Below are positions 16,647 to 26,944 of a stretch of 64,000 nucleotides of DNA, piece after piece; position 1 is the first letter of the stretch; each line of letters begins with the position of its first letter. The DNA lies in contig NZ_AP019720.1 in NCBI RefSeq assembly GCF_006739205.1, forward strand, positions 1,860,001 to 1,924,000, given 5' to 3'. The stretch comes from Streptococcus mutans (GTDB taxonomy: Bacteria; Bacillota; Bacilli; Lactobacillales; Streptococcaceae). A program made the position numbers and the translations under genes. The notes under the pieces were generated by a model. That model saw only the letters and a list, made by a program, of their open reading frames with translations. It did no database searches and was not told where the DNA came from.

Positions 16647-18542
16647 CTACCAAATAATAACACGTTTATCTTCATCACGCCACATGCCATCACCTTCTTT
16701 AACCGCAAATTCTTGGTGGAATTCGTCAAAGTTGGTAACTGTAACATTGGTCCGCCATTTAGCTGGAGCATGAACGTCAATACTTGCTAGCATTTGCATA
16801 TATTCGTCGCGTGCTTTCATGCGCCAGATCGTTGCAAAATTAATAAAGAAATCACGGACAGAAAAATCTGCTTCACGTTTGGCAGCTTCAAGAGCACAGG
16901 CAAGGCCACCAAGATCAGCCACATTTTCCGAAACAGTTAGCTGACCGTTGACCTTAGCACCATAAGAATCAAGTCCTTCAAACTGTTCAACAACTCTGTC
17001 TGTACGCTTTTTAAAAGCCGCATAATCTTCATCAGTCCACCAGTTGTTAAGACTGCCATTTTCATCAAAGGAAGCGCCATTCGTATCAAAAGCGTGAGAG
17101 ATTTCATGGGCAATGACAGCACCAATGCCACCGTAATTAGCAGATGAAGATTGCTCCAATGAATAAAATGGTGCCTGCAAAATAGCCGCTGGAAAGACAA
17201 TTTGATTTTGCTGCGGATCATAGTAAGCATTAACCATGTGAGCTGGCATATGCCATTCACTGCGATCAACTGGTTGATTCCACTTGCTCCAATTATAGGC
17301 AATTGAGATTTTAGCCAAATTTTGAGCATTTTCCACTAGATTGAGATTGTCGTCAATAATCTTTTGAGCATAAGTCTTGGGTAATTGTTCTGGATAACCA
17401 ATATGAGGCGTTATGACATTGAGTTTGGTAATAGCCTTATTACGCGTTTCTTGAGCCAACCAGTCCGTCTTATGCAAACGTTCTTTATAAACCTCAATCA
17501 TAGTTGCCACTTTAGCTTCCACATCTTTCTTTGCTTCAGGAGAAAATTTCTCGCCAGCGTACCAAAGACCGAGTGCTTGATTATAAGGGCCCTGAGCCAG
17601 ATAAAAAGCGGCTTTTTTCTTATCCATAGCTTGAGGTGTCCCTGAAAGAGCACGATTATAGCTTCCTGAAAGGATACGAATATCATCTGTCAGGTAAGCA
17701 TTATAAGAACTTGCTGCAGCTAAAACTAAGGTAGCTTTTAAGAAAGGCCAATTTTTTTCTGAATAAAATTCAGCTGCAAAATTTGTCCAAAAACGCTCTT
17801 CAGGAACGATAACTTTATCAGGTTTTTGACCTAAAATCTGTGTAAAAATCGCATCTAAAGGCAGTTCTGGCGTTAATTTGGTAAAATCAGCCCAATCATA
17901 AGGATGGTAAAGCTTCACATATTCTGATGATTCCTCACTGGAAAGAACATATTGAGCCAATTTGGCATCTAAAGTAAGCACCTTATCTAGAAGATCTTTA
18001 ATTTCTGCTTCTTCAAAACCAAACTTAGGCAAAAGTTCCTCTTGCATCGTACGCCACTTAGCAAGCAGTTCCTTACCTTTGTCGTTACCTTCAGCATAAT
18101 AAGTGGTATCTGGTAAAATAAGATTTGGAGCCTCGGCCCAAAGCACATTCATTTGTGCATTCATAAAATCCGGTGCCACACCAAAAGGAAGCTCATTAGG
18201 CTTGCCAGCCATTTCATAAGTGGCTATGTTGGAAGCAAAATCAGCAAAAGAAGTTAAACTCTTATATTCTTCAATGAGAGGCAGCACTGGCTTAACACCC
18301 ACCTCTTCACGCGCATCATAGTCCGCCACCTGACGATGAAACTTCACAAAATTTTGTAAAATACTATCATCAGGAACATCTTTCCCATCCAGCCACTTGT
18401 CAGTAGTTTCTAACATTAAATCTTCAATATCATCAGCCAAGTCAGAAAAGCCACCCGTCCGTGGTTTATCATCAGGAATGACCGCTGCCTCTTCCCACTG
18501 ACCATTGACTGCGTTATAAAAATCATCTTGTAAACGTACCAT
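16647..18542 (-). CDS. pepO: Endopeptidase O (M13 zinc metallopeptidase, neprilysin type)
   Basis: A 631-residue intracellular-type M13 peptidase: no signal peptide and a start at MVRLQDDFYNAVNGQWEE. The zinc site HEISH lies at about residue 480 (VIAHEISHAFD), the third ligand Glu in ENVADLGG at about 537, and the family RVNGPL-like end is replaced by WRTNVTVTNFDEFHQEF. It trims oligopeptides; in streptococci PepO homologues also affect signalling peptides. It is monocistronic between two hairpins. Confidence 0.93.
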   Translation of the reverse strand: MVRLQDDFYNAVNGQWEEAAVIPDDKPRTGGFSDLADDIEDLMLETTDKWLDGKDVPDDSILQNFVKFHRQVADYDAREEVGVKPVLPLIEEYKSLTSFADFASNIATYEMAGKPNELPFGVAPDFMNAQMNVLWAEAPNLILPDTTYYAEGNDKGKELLAKWRTMQEELLPKFGFEEAEIKDLLDKVLTLDAKLAQYVLSSEESSEYVKLYHPYDWADFTKLTPELPLDAIFTQILGQKPDKVIVPEERFWTNFAAEFYSEKNWPFLKATLVLAAASSYNAYLTDDIRILSGSYNRALSGTPQAMDKKKAAFYLAQGPYNQALGLWYAGEKFSPEAKKDVEAKVATMIEVYKERLHKTDWLAQETRNKAITKLNVITPHIGYPEQLPKTYAQKIIDDNLNLVENAQNLAKISIAYNWSKWNQPVDRSEWHMPAHMVNAYYDPQQNQIVFPAAILQAPFYSLEQSSSANYGGIGAVIAHEISHAFDTNGASFDENGSLNNWWTDEDYAAFKKRTDRVVEQFEGLDSYGAKVNGQLTVSENVADLGGLACALEAAKREADFSVRDFFINFATIWRMKARDEYMQMLASIDVHAPAKWRTNVTVTNFDEFHQEFAVKEGDGMWRDEDKRVIIW

Positions 18543-18578
18543 AACTATTCTCCATTTCTATACGCTTTCTATTGTAAC

Positions 18579-18611
18579 AAAAAAGTCCGATTTAAGCAGT
18601 GTCGGACTTTG
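18579..18611 (-). terminator. Hairpin between the 18.6-kb pseudogene and pepO
   Basis: Stem AAAGTCCGA/TCGGACTTT with an 11-base loop, followed by six T residues on the minus strand. It would stop transcripts from the dead gene upstream of pepO. Confidence 0.7.
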
Positions 18612-18626
18612 AAGTTTTTTTCTTTG

Positions 18627-18980
18627 CTAGATACTAACCAATGCCTTCACATTAGCAACTTGCTTCATATCATTTACAATACCCTGCAAATCATGACCCC
18701 CAGAATTGATAATAATATGTTCTTTGCCTAAATAAACTGCACCTAAATTACGAGCAATGTTGTTTAGCCAATCTTTTTGTGTTGTAATTCTAATAACGTT
18801 TCCCGTAAATTACCTTTGATCACTCTTAATATCTGCTATCGTTTTCTTTGCTTCTGCTTTATTTGAAGGCAAATCAAAATCTTTACGAAGAGATTCATAA
18901 ACTTTATTGCCAAGATAAACAATAGCAGGAATATAAAGCGGAGCTGAATTATAAACGACTGTAGTAGGGCAATGTTATCA
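18627..18980 (-). pseudogene. Inactivated gene of unknown function with in-frame TAA
   Basis: The minus strand gives a long readable peptide broken by a single in-frame TAA. Before the stop it reads ...YNSAPLYIPAIVYLGNKVYE...TIADIKSDQR; after it, in the same frame, TGNVIRITTQKDWLNNIARN...INSGGHDLQGIVNDMKQ, ending at TAG (18627-18629). Further upstream, stop codons occur in this frame and no start with a ribosome binding site is seen, so the 5' part is also gone. I do not recognise the family. It has its own hairpin downstream. The rest of the 500-base gap (18981-19050) shows nothing. Confidence 0.5.
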
Positions 18981-19050
18981 ACTTAGATTAACTTAATGAC
19001 ATTGACTCCATAAGCTTCCTTTTATTCCTCCTTATAGTAATAGATTCTTA

Positions 19051-20679
19051 TCAGACTTCTGCTAAAATCGCTACTGTCTGATAGGGTTTTAAGGAAATCC
19101 GTTTATCTAAGATAACATCATTGTAATTACTAATGAGAACGGTCCCTGTTTGATAAAGGGAAGGCAAGTCTAGCTCAACTGTTTCAGCAAAGAAATTATT
19201 GAGAACCAGCAGCTTTTGGCCTTCGTACTCTCGTTCAAAGGCATAGATTTTATCACTGTCTGTCAAAGCTGCTTGATAACTGCCTTGAGCAATTAGCGGC
19301 ATTTCTTTTCGCAAACGAATCAATTTTTGATAAAAAGGAAAGATCTTACCTTGTTTTTCATTAGCCACATTGATTTGCGGATAGCTCTTTCCAACCTTCA
19401 GCCACGGCCTGCCAGTTGAAAAACCTGCATTATTGCTAGCATCCCATTGCATAGGGGTACGTGCATTATCACGCGATTTGGCTCGAATAATGTGAAAGGC
19501 TTCCTCAGAAGATTTGCCTTTATCTATTAATTCTTGATAGGCATTCAGGCTTTCCACATCAACATAATCAGCCATAGAATCATAGTCTGGATCAATCATG
19601 CCAATTTCTTCCCCCATATAAATATAGGGCGTACCACGAGATAAATGAATCGAGGCTGCAAGCATGGTCGCTCCTTCATTGCGAAACTGCTTAATATCAA
19701 CAAAGCGATTAAGCGCTCGTGGCTGATCGTGATTATTCCAAAAGAGAGCAGACCAGCCGTTACCTTGACTCATCCCTTCACCCCAAGTATGAAAGAGATG
19801 TTTCAGTTCTTCAAAATCAAACGTTTTGCGTGTCCATTTTTGACCATTTTCATAATCCACTTTAAGATGATGAAAATTAAAGACCATATCCAACTCATGA
19901 TTGTTAGGATTGCTGTATTGTATGCAGTTAGGAATGTCTGTAAAACTCATCTCGCCAACAGTCATACCATTTTCATCCTGACCAAAGCTGGCTTTATTGA
20001 GCATTTTTAAATAATCATGATTAATGGGACGGTCTGTATATTCAGGTTTCCCATCAAAATGAGGATTATCCTTTAGGACCTCGTCTTTCCCAATCACATT
20101 GATAACATCAAAGCGAAAGCCCTTGACTCCCCTGTTGCGCCAGAAATTGACCACCTTAAACAGTTCCTCACGAACGTGAGGATTGCGCCAATTTAAATCA
20201 GCCTGCGTGACATCATACAGATGCAGGTAATACTTCCCTGTCTCTCCAAAAGGTGCCCAAGCATTGCCCCCGAATTTAGAAACCCAGTCAGTAGGCCTGT
20301 CTCTTAAAATAAAGAAATCCTGATAATACTTATCTCCAGCCAAGGCCTTTTGGAACCACTCATGTTCTGTGGAACAGTGATTAAGAACCATGTCCAGCAT
20401 GATCTCAATGCCATGCTCTCTTCCTTTACGCGATAGTTCTTCAAAATCGGCCATGCTCCCAAATAAAGGATTCACAGCAGTATAGTCAGACACATCATAG
20501 CCATTGTCACGCTGGGGACTGGGATAGAATGGATTGAGCCAGATGACATCAATTCCCAATTCTTCTAAATAAGGTAATTTTTCAATAATTCCCTGAAGAT
20601 CTCCGACCCCATTTCCACTTGTGTCTTTATACGATTTGGGATAAATTTGATAGACAACTTTCCTTTTGTCTAATGTCAT
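19051..20679 (-). CDS. treA: Trehalose-6-phosphate hydrolase (GH13)
   Basis: A 542-residue cytoplasmic alpha-glucosidase that splits trehalose-6-phosphate from the PTS into glucose and glucose-6-phosphate. GH13 motifs are complete: DMVLNHCS (about 96-103), nucleophile Asp191 in GFRFDVINV, acid/base Glu243 in GEMSFTD and Asp318 in NNHDQPR. Length is normal for TreA. It lies 25 bases downstream of treB on the same strand, so the two form one operon. The dextran glucosidase family is the main alternative, but treB/treR context favours TreA. Confidence 0.9.
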   Translation of the reverse strand: MTLDKRKVVYQIYPKSYKDTSGNGVGDLQGIIEKLPYLEELGIDVIWLNPFYPSPQRDNGYDVSDYTAVNPLFGSMADFEELSRKGREHGIEIMLDMVLNHCSTEHEWFQKALAGDKYYQDFFILRDRPTDWVSKFGGNAWAPFGETGKYYLHLYDVTQADLNWRNPHVREELFKVVNFWRNRGVKGFRFDVINVIGKDEVLKDNPHFDGKPEYTDRPINHDYLKMLNKASFGQDENGMTVGEMSFTDIPNCIQYSNPNNHELDMVFNFHHLKVDYENGQKWTRKTFDFEELKHLFHTWGEGMSQGNGWSALFWNNHDQPRALNRFVDIKQFRNEGATMLAASIHLSRGTPYIYMGEEIGMIDPDYDSMADYVDVESLNAYQELIDKGKSSEEAFHIIRAKSRDNARTPMQWDASNNAGFSTGRPWLKVGKSYPQINVANEKQGKIFPFYQKLIRLRKEMPLIAQGSYQAALTDSDKIYAFEREYEGQKLLVLNNFFAETVELDLPSLYQTGTVLISNYNDVILDKRISLKPYQTVAILAEV

Positions 20680-20704
20680 TTTATTCTCCTTACAATAATT
20701 GATC

Positions 20705-22672
20705 CTATATTTTGCTTGCTGTTAAGAGGACCTCACCGCGTTCAATTTCACGAGGAAGGTTTCCAACGACATCAGGCTGGTAGTCATTTTGATTGGTGAC
20801 AATAACAGGTGTCTCTGTAGTATAATCTGCCTGATGGATAGCATCAATATCAAAACGAATCAATTTGTCTCCGACCTTGATCGTATCTCCTTGTTTGACA
20901 TATGTTTCAAAACCTTTTCCTTCCAGATTGACCGTGTCCATACCAATATGGATCAATAATTCAAGTCCTTGATCTGTTACAAGACCAATAGCATGTTTTG
21001 TTGGAAAGAGAACAGAAACCACACCATTAACAGGAGACGTTAAGAGACCTTCACTTGGATCAATCAAAACACCTTGTCCCATGACACCTTGGGCAAAAAC
21101 AGGATCAACCGCTTCAGACAAAGGTTTGACTTGACCCTTTAAAGGACTTTTAATCTCAAACGTTGTTCCTACAGCAGGTTCATTAGTCTTTTCTGATGCT
21201 GATATTTCAGCAGTTTCTGTTTTTTCTTGATGAGCTTCATCTTCAGATTTAGTGAGAAAGTTAATCCTACGGAAGAAAACTGTTAAAACCATAGGAACTG
21301 CGATAGCCACTAACATAATGATGAAAAATGGAAGCATATATTTAACTTTGATAGACAAAATTCCTGGAAGACCACCAATACCAATAGCATTAGCTGTTAC
21401 GTTAAATGTGACTGAAAGGAAGCCTGCAATAGAAGAGCCAATCATTCCAGCTACAAGAGGATAAACATATTTGATATTCACCCCAAAAAGTGCTGGTTCT
21501 GTCACACCAAGATAAGCTGAGATAGTGGCTGGAAGTGAAACTTGTGCTTCACGTTCTTCATGACGGTTCATAAGATAATAAGCAAATACTGCTGATCCTT
21601 GAGCAATATTAGAAAGAGCAATCATTGGCCATAGTCCTGTACCTCCTGTATCTGCTACTAATTGCGTATCAATAGCATTAGTCATATGATGTAGACCAGT
21701 GATAACAAATGGCGCATAGAGAGCTCCAAAGATAGCTCCAAAAAGCCACTTAACAGGACCGGTTAGACCTGCATATACAATTGTTGAAATCCATTGTCCA
21801 ATAGTCCAGCCAATTGGCCCCAGAACAGTATGGGCTAAAATCAATGCTGGGATAAGAGATAAAAAGGGAACAAAAATCATGGAAACCACTTCTGGAATTT
21901 TCTTGCGCCAAAAGATCTCAAGATACGAAAGAGAAAGTCCAGCTAGTAAAGCTGGGATAACTTGCCCTTGATAACCAATACGTCTCACCGTAAAGAAACC
22001 AAAATCCCAAACCCATTTTTTAGCGATTTCAGCTGCGGGTGTACTAGCTACATTATAGGCATTCAGCAGCTGCGGTGAAACCAAACAAATTCCAAGTACA
22101 ATACCTAAAATTTGACTCGTTCCCATCTTACGGCTGACAGACCAAACAATACCTACAGGTAAAAATTGGAAGATGGCTTCGCCCGGCAGCCATAGAAATG
22201 AACTGATACCACTCCAAAATTGTGAATGCTGTGCGATTGTTTGTCCATCTAGAAATCCCCATTGAACCTGATCAATGACATTACGAAATCCAAGAATCAG
22301 CCCCCCAACAATGATAGCTGGGATAATAGGGGTGAAAATTTCTGCTAACAGAGTCATCACACGCTGAATAGGATTCTGATGGCTTTTAGCAGCCGACTTA
22401 GCGGTTTCCTTAGAGACCCCTTCAATACCTGAAACAGCTGTAAAATCATTATAAAACAAAGGAACATCATTCCCAATAATAATTTGGAATTGCCCCGCAT
22501 TGGTAAAAGTTCCCTTTACAGCCGGAATAGCTTCAATTGTCTTAACATCGGCTTTACTTTCATCATTTAAAACAAAGCGCATACGTGTTGCACAATGTGT
22601 AACAGCAGAAACATTTTCTTTGCCGCCAATAGCATCTAGTAATACCTTGGCATCTTTTTCAAATTTTCCCAT
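20705..22672 (-). CDS. treB: Trehalose PTS transporter, EIIBCA
   Basis: A 655-residue permease that imports and phosphorylates trehalose. Domain order is EIIB (about 1-80, phosphorylated Cys in AVTHCATRMRF), EIIC (about 105-450, around ten membrane spans) and a fused EIIA (about 500-655, active His in GLELLIHIGMDTV). Many TreB proteins lack the EIIA domain, so the fusion is worth noting. The AGGAGG upstream is about 24 bases from the ATG, across a palindrome (22682-22695); a nearer TAGGAAAA is probably used. It is first gene of treBA, divergent from treR. Also called pttB in S. mutans. Confidence 0.9.
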   Translation of the reverse strand: MGKFEKDAKVLLDAIGGKENVSAVTHCATRMRFVLNDESKADVKTIEAIPAVKGTFTNAGQFQIIIGNDVPLFYNDFTAVSGIEGVSKETAKSAAKSHQNPIQRVMTLLAEIFTPIIPAIIVGGLILGFRNVIDQVQWGFLDGQTIAQHSQFWSGISSFLWLPGEAIFQFLPVGIVWSVSRKMGTSQILGIVLGICLVSPQLLNAYNVASTPAAEIAKKWVWDFGFFTVRRIGYQGQVIPALLAGLSLSYLEIFWRKKIPEVVSMIFVPFLSLIPALILAHTVLGPIGWTIGQWISTIVYAGLTGPVKWLFGAIFGALYAPFVITGLHHMTNAIDTQLVADTGGTGLWPMIALSNIAQGSAVFAYYLMNRHEEREAQVSLPATISAYLGVTEPALFGVNIKYVYPLVAGMIGSSIAGFLSVTFNVTANAIGIGGLPGILSIKVKYMLPFFIIMLVAIAVPMVLTVFFRRINFLTKSEDEAHQEKTETAEISASEKTNEPAVGTTFEIKSPLKGQVKPLSEAVDPVFAQGVMGQGVLIDPSEGLLTSPVNGVVSVLFPTKHAIGLVTDQGLELLIHIGMDTVNLEGKGFETYVKQGDTIKVGDKLIRFDIDAIHQADYTTETPVIVTNQNDYQPDVVGNLPREIERGEVLLTASKI

Positions 22673-22681
22673 AAATTTTTC

Positions 22682-22695
22682 CTAGGTTAACCTAG
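22682..22695. promoter_or_regulatory. 14-bp palindrome in the treB leader
   Basis: CTAGGTTAACCTAG is a perfect palindrome between the strong AGGAGG and the treB start codon. It could be an operator or a small hairpin that affects initiation; neither can be shown here. Confidence 0.45.
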
Positions 22696-22733
22696 TCCTC
22701 CTTTAATATGATAACAGTATGTTTACTTTTTCA

Positions 22734-22749
22734 TTGTAAACGATTACAA
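22734..22749. promoter_or_regulatory. cre-type catabolite site in the treB/treR divergent region
   Basis: TTGTAAACGATTACAA fits every position of the cre consensus WTGNAANCGNWNNCWW. It lies about 60 bases upstream of treB and 100 upstream of treR, so CcpA control of trehalose use is likely. A TreR operator overlapping it is also possible. Confidence 0.7.
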
Positions 22750-22845
22750 ATTTGTTGGCAAGTTGTCCATAGAAAAAAAGCGCAATTTTTGTTAAAATAA
22801 GGTCAGTTGTATGCATTTTTTTAGACAAATTAGATTGAATTGCTT

Positions 22846-23559
22846 ATGAAAAAATATGAAATTATTTTTAAAAAACTAGAAGAAGATATTCTCAAAGGAC
22901 ACTATCAAATGGGTGACTATCTTCCCCCTGAAATGGAACTTAGCCAGATCTATGCCAGCAGCCGAGATACTGTTAGAAAGGCTTTACAGCTCTTGACTAA
23001 GGCAGGTTTTATTAAAACAGTACAGGGAAGAGGATCCCAAATTATCAAGCGTGAGCGCATTAACTTTCCTGTTTCTCAACTAACCAGCTATCAAGAATTG
23101 GTTAAACAATTGCAGATGAATGTCAAGACAAATGTTATTGCTATTGATAAACTGATTGTTGATGAGAAACTCACCAAACTAACCGGTTTTGAAAATAAAG
23201 GTCTTGTCTGGCGCATTACAAGACAGCGCGTAATAGACGGCGTTGCTTCCATTTTAGATACGGATTATTTGGATAAAGCATTGATTCCTCATATGACCAG
23301 AGAAATCGCTGAACATTCTATCTATGATTATCTTGAAAATCAACTTAAGCTGGACATTGCCTATGCTCAAAAGATTATTACCATAGATCAAGTATCGCAA
23401 AAAGATAAAATTTTGCTTGATTTGGATTCTGAAAATCATGTCGTTTCGGTTAAATCTAAAGTTTATCTCAGTAATCAGCAGCAATTTCAATTCACTGAAA
23501 GCCGGCACAAACTGGAAAAGTTCCGTTTTGTTGACTTTGCCAGACGGCATCGTGATTAA
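22846..23559 (+). CDS. treR: Trehalose operon regulator TreR (GntR family, HutC type)
   Basis: A 237-residue regulator with an N-terminal GntR winged helix (YEIIFKKLEEDILKGHYQMGDYLPPEMELSQ..., about 1-70) and a UTRA effector domain (about 90-235) of the kind that binds trehalose-6-phosphate. The start is the ATG at 22846; a TTG two codons upstream lacks a better binding site. It is divergent from treBA with a shared 173-base control region. Its ribosome binding site is weak, suggesting low expression. Confidence 0.88.
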   Translation: MKKYEIIFKKLEEDILKGHYQMGDYLPPEMELSQIYASSRDTVRKALQLLTKAGFIKTVQGRGSQIIKRERINFPVSQLTSYQELVKQLQMNVKTNVIAIDKLIVDEKLTKLTGFENKGLVWRITRQRVIDGVASILDTDYLDKALIPHMTREIAEHSIYDYLENQLKLDIAYAQKIITIDQVSQKDKILLDLDSENHVVSVKSKVYLSNQQQFQFTESRHKLEKFRFVDFARRHRD

Positions 23560-23685
23560 GACAACAAGGAAAGTACAAAATAAAAAGAGGCTATCATCTG
23601 GATAAATAATTATCAAAAAGCACCTATTTTACAATGCTAACAAGTGCACAGCACTGCTTGTATTGCATCTTTTTTCTGTCTATGA

Positions 23686-23823
23686 ATGGCTATCAGTCGG
23701 ACACCTCATTTAAAGTGGCTAGAAAAAACGATTAAGATTGCTGCTTTTCAAGATGATTTTAAAGAGTTGAAAGTTAATATTGTGCGTTTTCTAAAAGAGA
23801 ATAATCGAGTGATTAATTTGTGA
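23686..23823 (+). pseudogene. Short remnant resembling an IS630-type transposase tail
   Basis: A 45-codon frame from ATG at 23686 to TGA, with no ribosome binding site. The translation starts MAISRTPHLKWLEKTIK and ends with a pattern (WLEKTI..AFQDDFKELK..I.RFLKEN) like the last segment of IS630-family transposases. This is resemblance from memory, not a search. It fills part of the 345-base gap between treR and dexA; the rest of that gap before the hairpin at 23829 shows nothing clear. Confidence 0.3.
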
Positions 23824-23828
23824 TATGC

Positions 23829-23862
23829 AAAAACCTCAGATACAATTATCTGAGGTTTCTTG
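23829..23862. terminator. Bidirectional terminator downstream of dexA
   Basis: Stem AAACCTCAGATA (23830-23841) / TATCTGAGGTTT (23846-23857) with a 4-base loop and A/T runs on both sides, about 50 bases past the dexA stop. Confidence 0.75.
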
Positions 23863-23904
23863 TCACATAATAAAACTTACAATGAAACTATCGCACTATT
23901 ACAA

Positions 23905-26610
23905 TCAATCTTTTTTTCTACCCTTTATCAAGCTTAATAATCCTGCAGCGCCGATTAGAAGCGCACCAGCACCTATCACTTTGAGGAGATTGGAGCGCGT
24001 TTCATTGTTATCTCCTGTTTGCGGTAACTCTGCTTGGGAGATTGGCAATGATTGTTTGGAAAGAGTTGGCAACTGCAAGTCATTTTCTTCACCGGTTAAG
24101 GCTGAAACAATCTCATTTTTATTTTCATCTACTGCCTGCTTATTAGCTACTGGGAGAGGGTTGACTGCTTCTGGAGTTTGCGGAATTGCTGGTTCAAGTG
24201 TCCTAGCAGGATGTTGGGGCTGTTCTGGAACTTTAGGCGTTTCTGGTTTAATGGTTTCATTAATATAAATCATATCCCAAAGCGTCAGTCTTGGCACTTG
24301 AATATAAAGAACAGGATCGCCATTCTCATTCGTTTTTACCTGAGTCGCTAGAGAAATCATACTAGATTGCAGCCAATCATCTGGTGACGTCAGATAGACT
24401 TGTTTAGCTATTCGATCAGCCTCTGCCATAGACACACCAGTCAAAGGATAAGTAACCAATAAATTGGTTTGCTCATCAGGTGTTTTATTATTTTCATAAC
24501 CATCTTCATTTTTCCAGTCGGATGTAATTCCCATAAGGTTGAGCAATTGAATCGTTCTGAAATCGTTTCCCTTTTTGGCATAAGTCCAAACCTGATCGCC
24601 ATTGATCCCCAAAGCATCTTGCGATAGCTGCCGACCGTTAGCAGTGAAAGTCTGAGGTTCAGCAGAATCATTTTCAACTTTATCACGCAAAAGATTTTCA
24701 TAAGCCGTAATAAATTGTTGGTAATGATAGTTTTTACGATTGAGCTCTTTCGAAACCTTGAGGCTTTGTGTTGGATAATAAGCTGTTTCTAAGACACCGA
24801 CACCACCCCCATCATTAGGATTAGCCAGAGCAGCCAGAGACATGTGATATCCTCCTGCTGCCGCAATGGCCGCAGTTGTCAGCAGAACCGCATCTGTTTG
24901 GTAAGTTGCTGAAGCTAAAACGTCACGCGCTGCACCATTGAGAGGAATCCTATTATCATCAAATTTAGGCTCTTCCATATAAGCTCCGACAATCAAAGAT
25001 TTCCCTGTCGCTTGGCGAACTTGATCAACACGAGCTTTCAAGTCACCATAACTTTCTTGGGGACGGTTCCCCAAAGCTGAAGTTCCAAAAGGCCATAATT
25101 CATTGTAAATCACATCTTGTTTGCTGTTGGCGAGTTTGCTGATATTTTCACCATTAACATCATTGAGTGTTAAATAATACTGAGGCAGTTTTTCCTTCAT
25201 TTTATTGAGAAATTCAGCATAGACATCAGATAACATAAAGGAATGAGCAATATCTCGACTGTCCTTTTGGTTATGGGAAAGAACACGATTATCTCCAATT
25301 GTATCTCCCTGCCAGCCATCAAAACCGCCATTTTTCATAGCTTGAGCCATGGCATTAGAAATATAATTTTGCCAACTTTTACTCAAAGGATTGTAATAAT
25401 ATTGCAGCGGCTTATCATCAATAGAGTAAGTCATGACCTGACCATTTTGACCATAACCACCAGTCTCATAATTATAGATGTACTCAGTATCTGGTAAAAC
25501 AGCCGTTTCATTAGCATTCTGTGCTAAAATCATATTATAGAGCATGGCAACAGCGCCAGTTTGATGGACACGATTGACCAAGGCTTTAACAGCATCTGTT
25601 TCAACCTGCGAATGGCTCCACCAATTCCAAGACTGATCAAACTTAGGAACATTAGGGAAAGGATTTGTAGCAGACTTATAAACATCATAGAAGAAATAGG
25701 AATTAATGTTCATATTTTTCATCTGCTCTAATTCGCGATAATAATCTGGTAAGTTCTTAGTCAAGACACTGTTATTGTCTTTTTGAGATCCTCCAATAGC
25801 AGCATAACGCGGAAAGGTACGCCAGTCATCCTCAACCGCAATAGCCCGATTGCCCTGCTCTAAAATATTATTTTGGCTATCTGATATGTTAACCTTCAAA
25901 AGATAACCGCGATTATTAGCTAAGGAGTTTGCAGGAATAACGAATTCACCTTTTTGAGTTGTATAACTTTCATTAGGCAGAAGATACTTCGTATACTGAA
26001 GTGTCTTTAATTTATTTTCAAGGGAATAAACCTCAGCAGTAGCTGTAATATTTTGGGCTAAAGATGTTGTATTGTTTAAAGTAAGGTTCAAATGAACAGC
26101 CTCTCCCGCCTGGTAGACTGCTTTATCTGTTGTCAGATTTATCATGTTGCCATTCTTTTGATTCTGTGCAGTTTCTAGCACAACCCTTTCTTTATTGGCG
26201 GCAGATGCCATTTGCATTGGCTCCTGATGGGAATTGTTAGAAAGTTTCTTCGCTTGAGATTGTGTGTTAGTATTTGCAGAGACCGATTGTCCCTGTTCAT
26301 TAGAATCTATTGACGCCGGTTCTGTCTGTACTGCAGCCGCAGCATCCTCCTTCTCTTGCACCTTAAGGTCTGTCTCTTGAAAAGAGTTAATGGTCGAATC
26401 CACCGTTTCAGCTGACCTAATAGCTGGTTCAGCCGTTTGCCTATTTGACTGTTCCATATCCTCAGCAGGCGCCTTTTGAGTTACATCGCTCATACCTGTC
26501 ATGTCTGTTGAACTATCATCAGCCAATACTGCCATACCATTTGTAAAAAGCAGTATGGTTACAACAGAGGATAAAAACATCTTAATCATTTTTTGCTCAT
26601 TCTTTTTCAT
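23905..26610 (-). CDS. dexA: Cell-wall-anchored dextranase (GH66)
   Basis: A 901-residue endo-1,6-alpha-glucanase that cuts dextran and the alpha-1,6 parts of the biofilm glucan. Order: signal peptide ([20 protein letters not shown], cleaved near AVLADD), a long Thr/Ser/Gln-rich variable region (to about 150), Ig-like beta domain, then the GH66 barrel. The nucleophile Asp is in [12 protein letters not shown] (about residue 432) and the acid/base Glu in NELWPFG (about 505). The C-terminus has a Pro-rich linker, LPQTGDN (about 860), a membrane span and a KGRKKD tail for sortase. The protein works with fructan and glucan enzymes in exopolysaccharide turnover. Confidence 0.95.
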   Translation of the reverse strand: MKKNEQKMIKMFLSSVVTILLFTNGMAVLADDSSTDMTGMSDVTQKAPAEDMEQSNRQTAEPAIRSAETVDSTINSFQETDLKVQEKEDAAAAVQTEPASIDSNEQGQSVSANTNTQSQAKKLSNNSHQEPMQMASAANKERVVLETAQNQKNGNMINLTTDKAVYQAGEAVHLNLTLNNTTSLAQNITATAEVYSLENKLKTLQYTKYLLPNESYTTQKGEFVIPANSLANNRGYLLKVNISDSQNNILEQGNRAIAVEDDWRTFPRYAAIGGSQKDNNSVLTKNLPDYYRELEQMKNMNINSYFFYDVYKSATNPFPNVPKFDQSWNWWSHSQVETDAVKALVNRVHQTGAVAMLYNMILAQNANETAVLPDTEYIYNYETGGYGQNGQVMTYSIDDKPLQYYYNPLSKSWQNYISNAMAQAMKNGGFDGWQGDTIGDNRVLSHNQKDSRDIAHSFMLSDVYAEFLNKMKEKLPQYYLTLNDVNGENISKLANSKQDVIYNELWPFGTSALGNRPQESYGDLKARVDQVRQATGKSLIVGAYMEEPKFDDNRIPLNGAARDVLASATYQTDAVLLTTAAIAAAGGYHMSLAALANPNDGGGVGVLETAYYPTQSLKVSKELNRKNYHYQQFITAYENLLRDKVENDSAEPQTFTANGRQLSQDALGINGDQVWTYAKKGNDFRTIQLLNLMGITSDWKNEDGYENNKTPDEQTNLLVTYPLTGVSMAEADRIAKQVYLTSPDDWLQSSMISLATQVKTNENGDPVLYIQVPRLTLWDMIYINETIKPETPKVPEQPQHPARTLEPAIPQTPEAVNPLPVANKQAVDENKNEIVSALTGEENDLQLPTLSKQSLPISQAELPQTGDNNETRSNLLKVIGAGALLIGAAGLLSLIKGRKKD

Positions 26611-26669
26611 TTTTTAACTCCAAGTATTCATTTTGTCATATAATATTAATATTAACAATATAAATTTGT

Positions 26670-26698
26670 ATTTTATCAAAAATATTACAAAATTTCAA
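26670..26698 (-). promoter_or_regulatory. dexA promoter
   Basis: Minus-strand TTGAAA (26693-26698), 17-base spacer, TAAAAT (26670-26675). It is in the 334-base gap between dtd and dexA, which otherwise holds only the dtd terminator and AT-rich sequence. Confidence 0.7.
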
Positions 26699-26900
26699 TG
26701 AGAGTTTCATGAAAAATTTCCAAACTTTTTCATATAAGATTATTGATGATAAGCAAGATTGAATGCATCAAATGGTCACTGTAAGAAGACTTTTAAAGGC
26801 CAATGAAAGTGAGATAAACTTCTATGATTGCTGTGCAATTATCCACAAAATAGTGTGAATCTATCAGATTACGAATAAGAAATCCTGAGATTGTCATATA

Positions 26901-26934
26901 AAATAGCCATAATAGTCTGACGCAGTGGCTATTT
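26901..26934 (-). terminator. Terminator after dtd
   Basis: Arms AAAATAGCCA and TGGCTATTT pair across a 15-base loop just past the dtd stop, with a T-run on the minus strand. Confidence 0.65.
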
Positions 26935-26944
26935 CTGAACAAGT

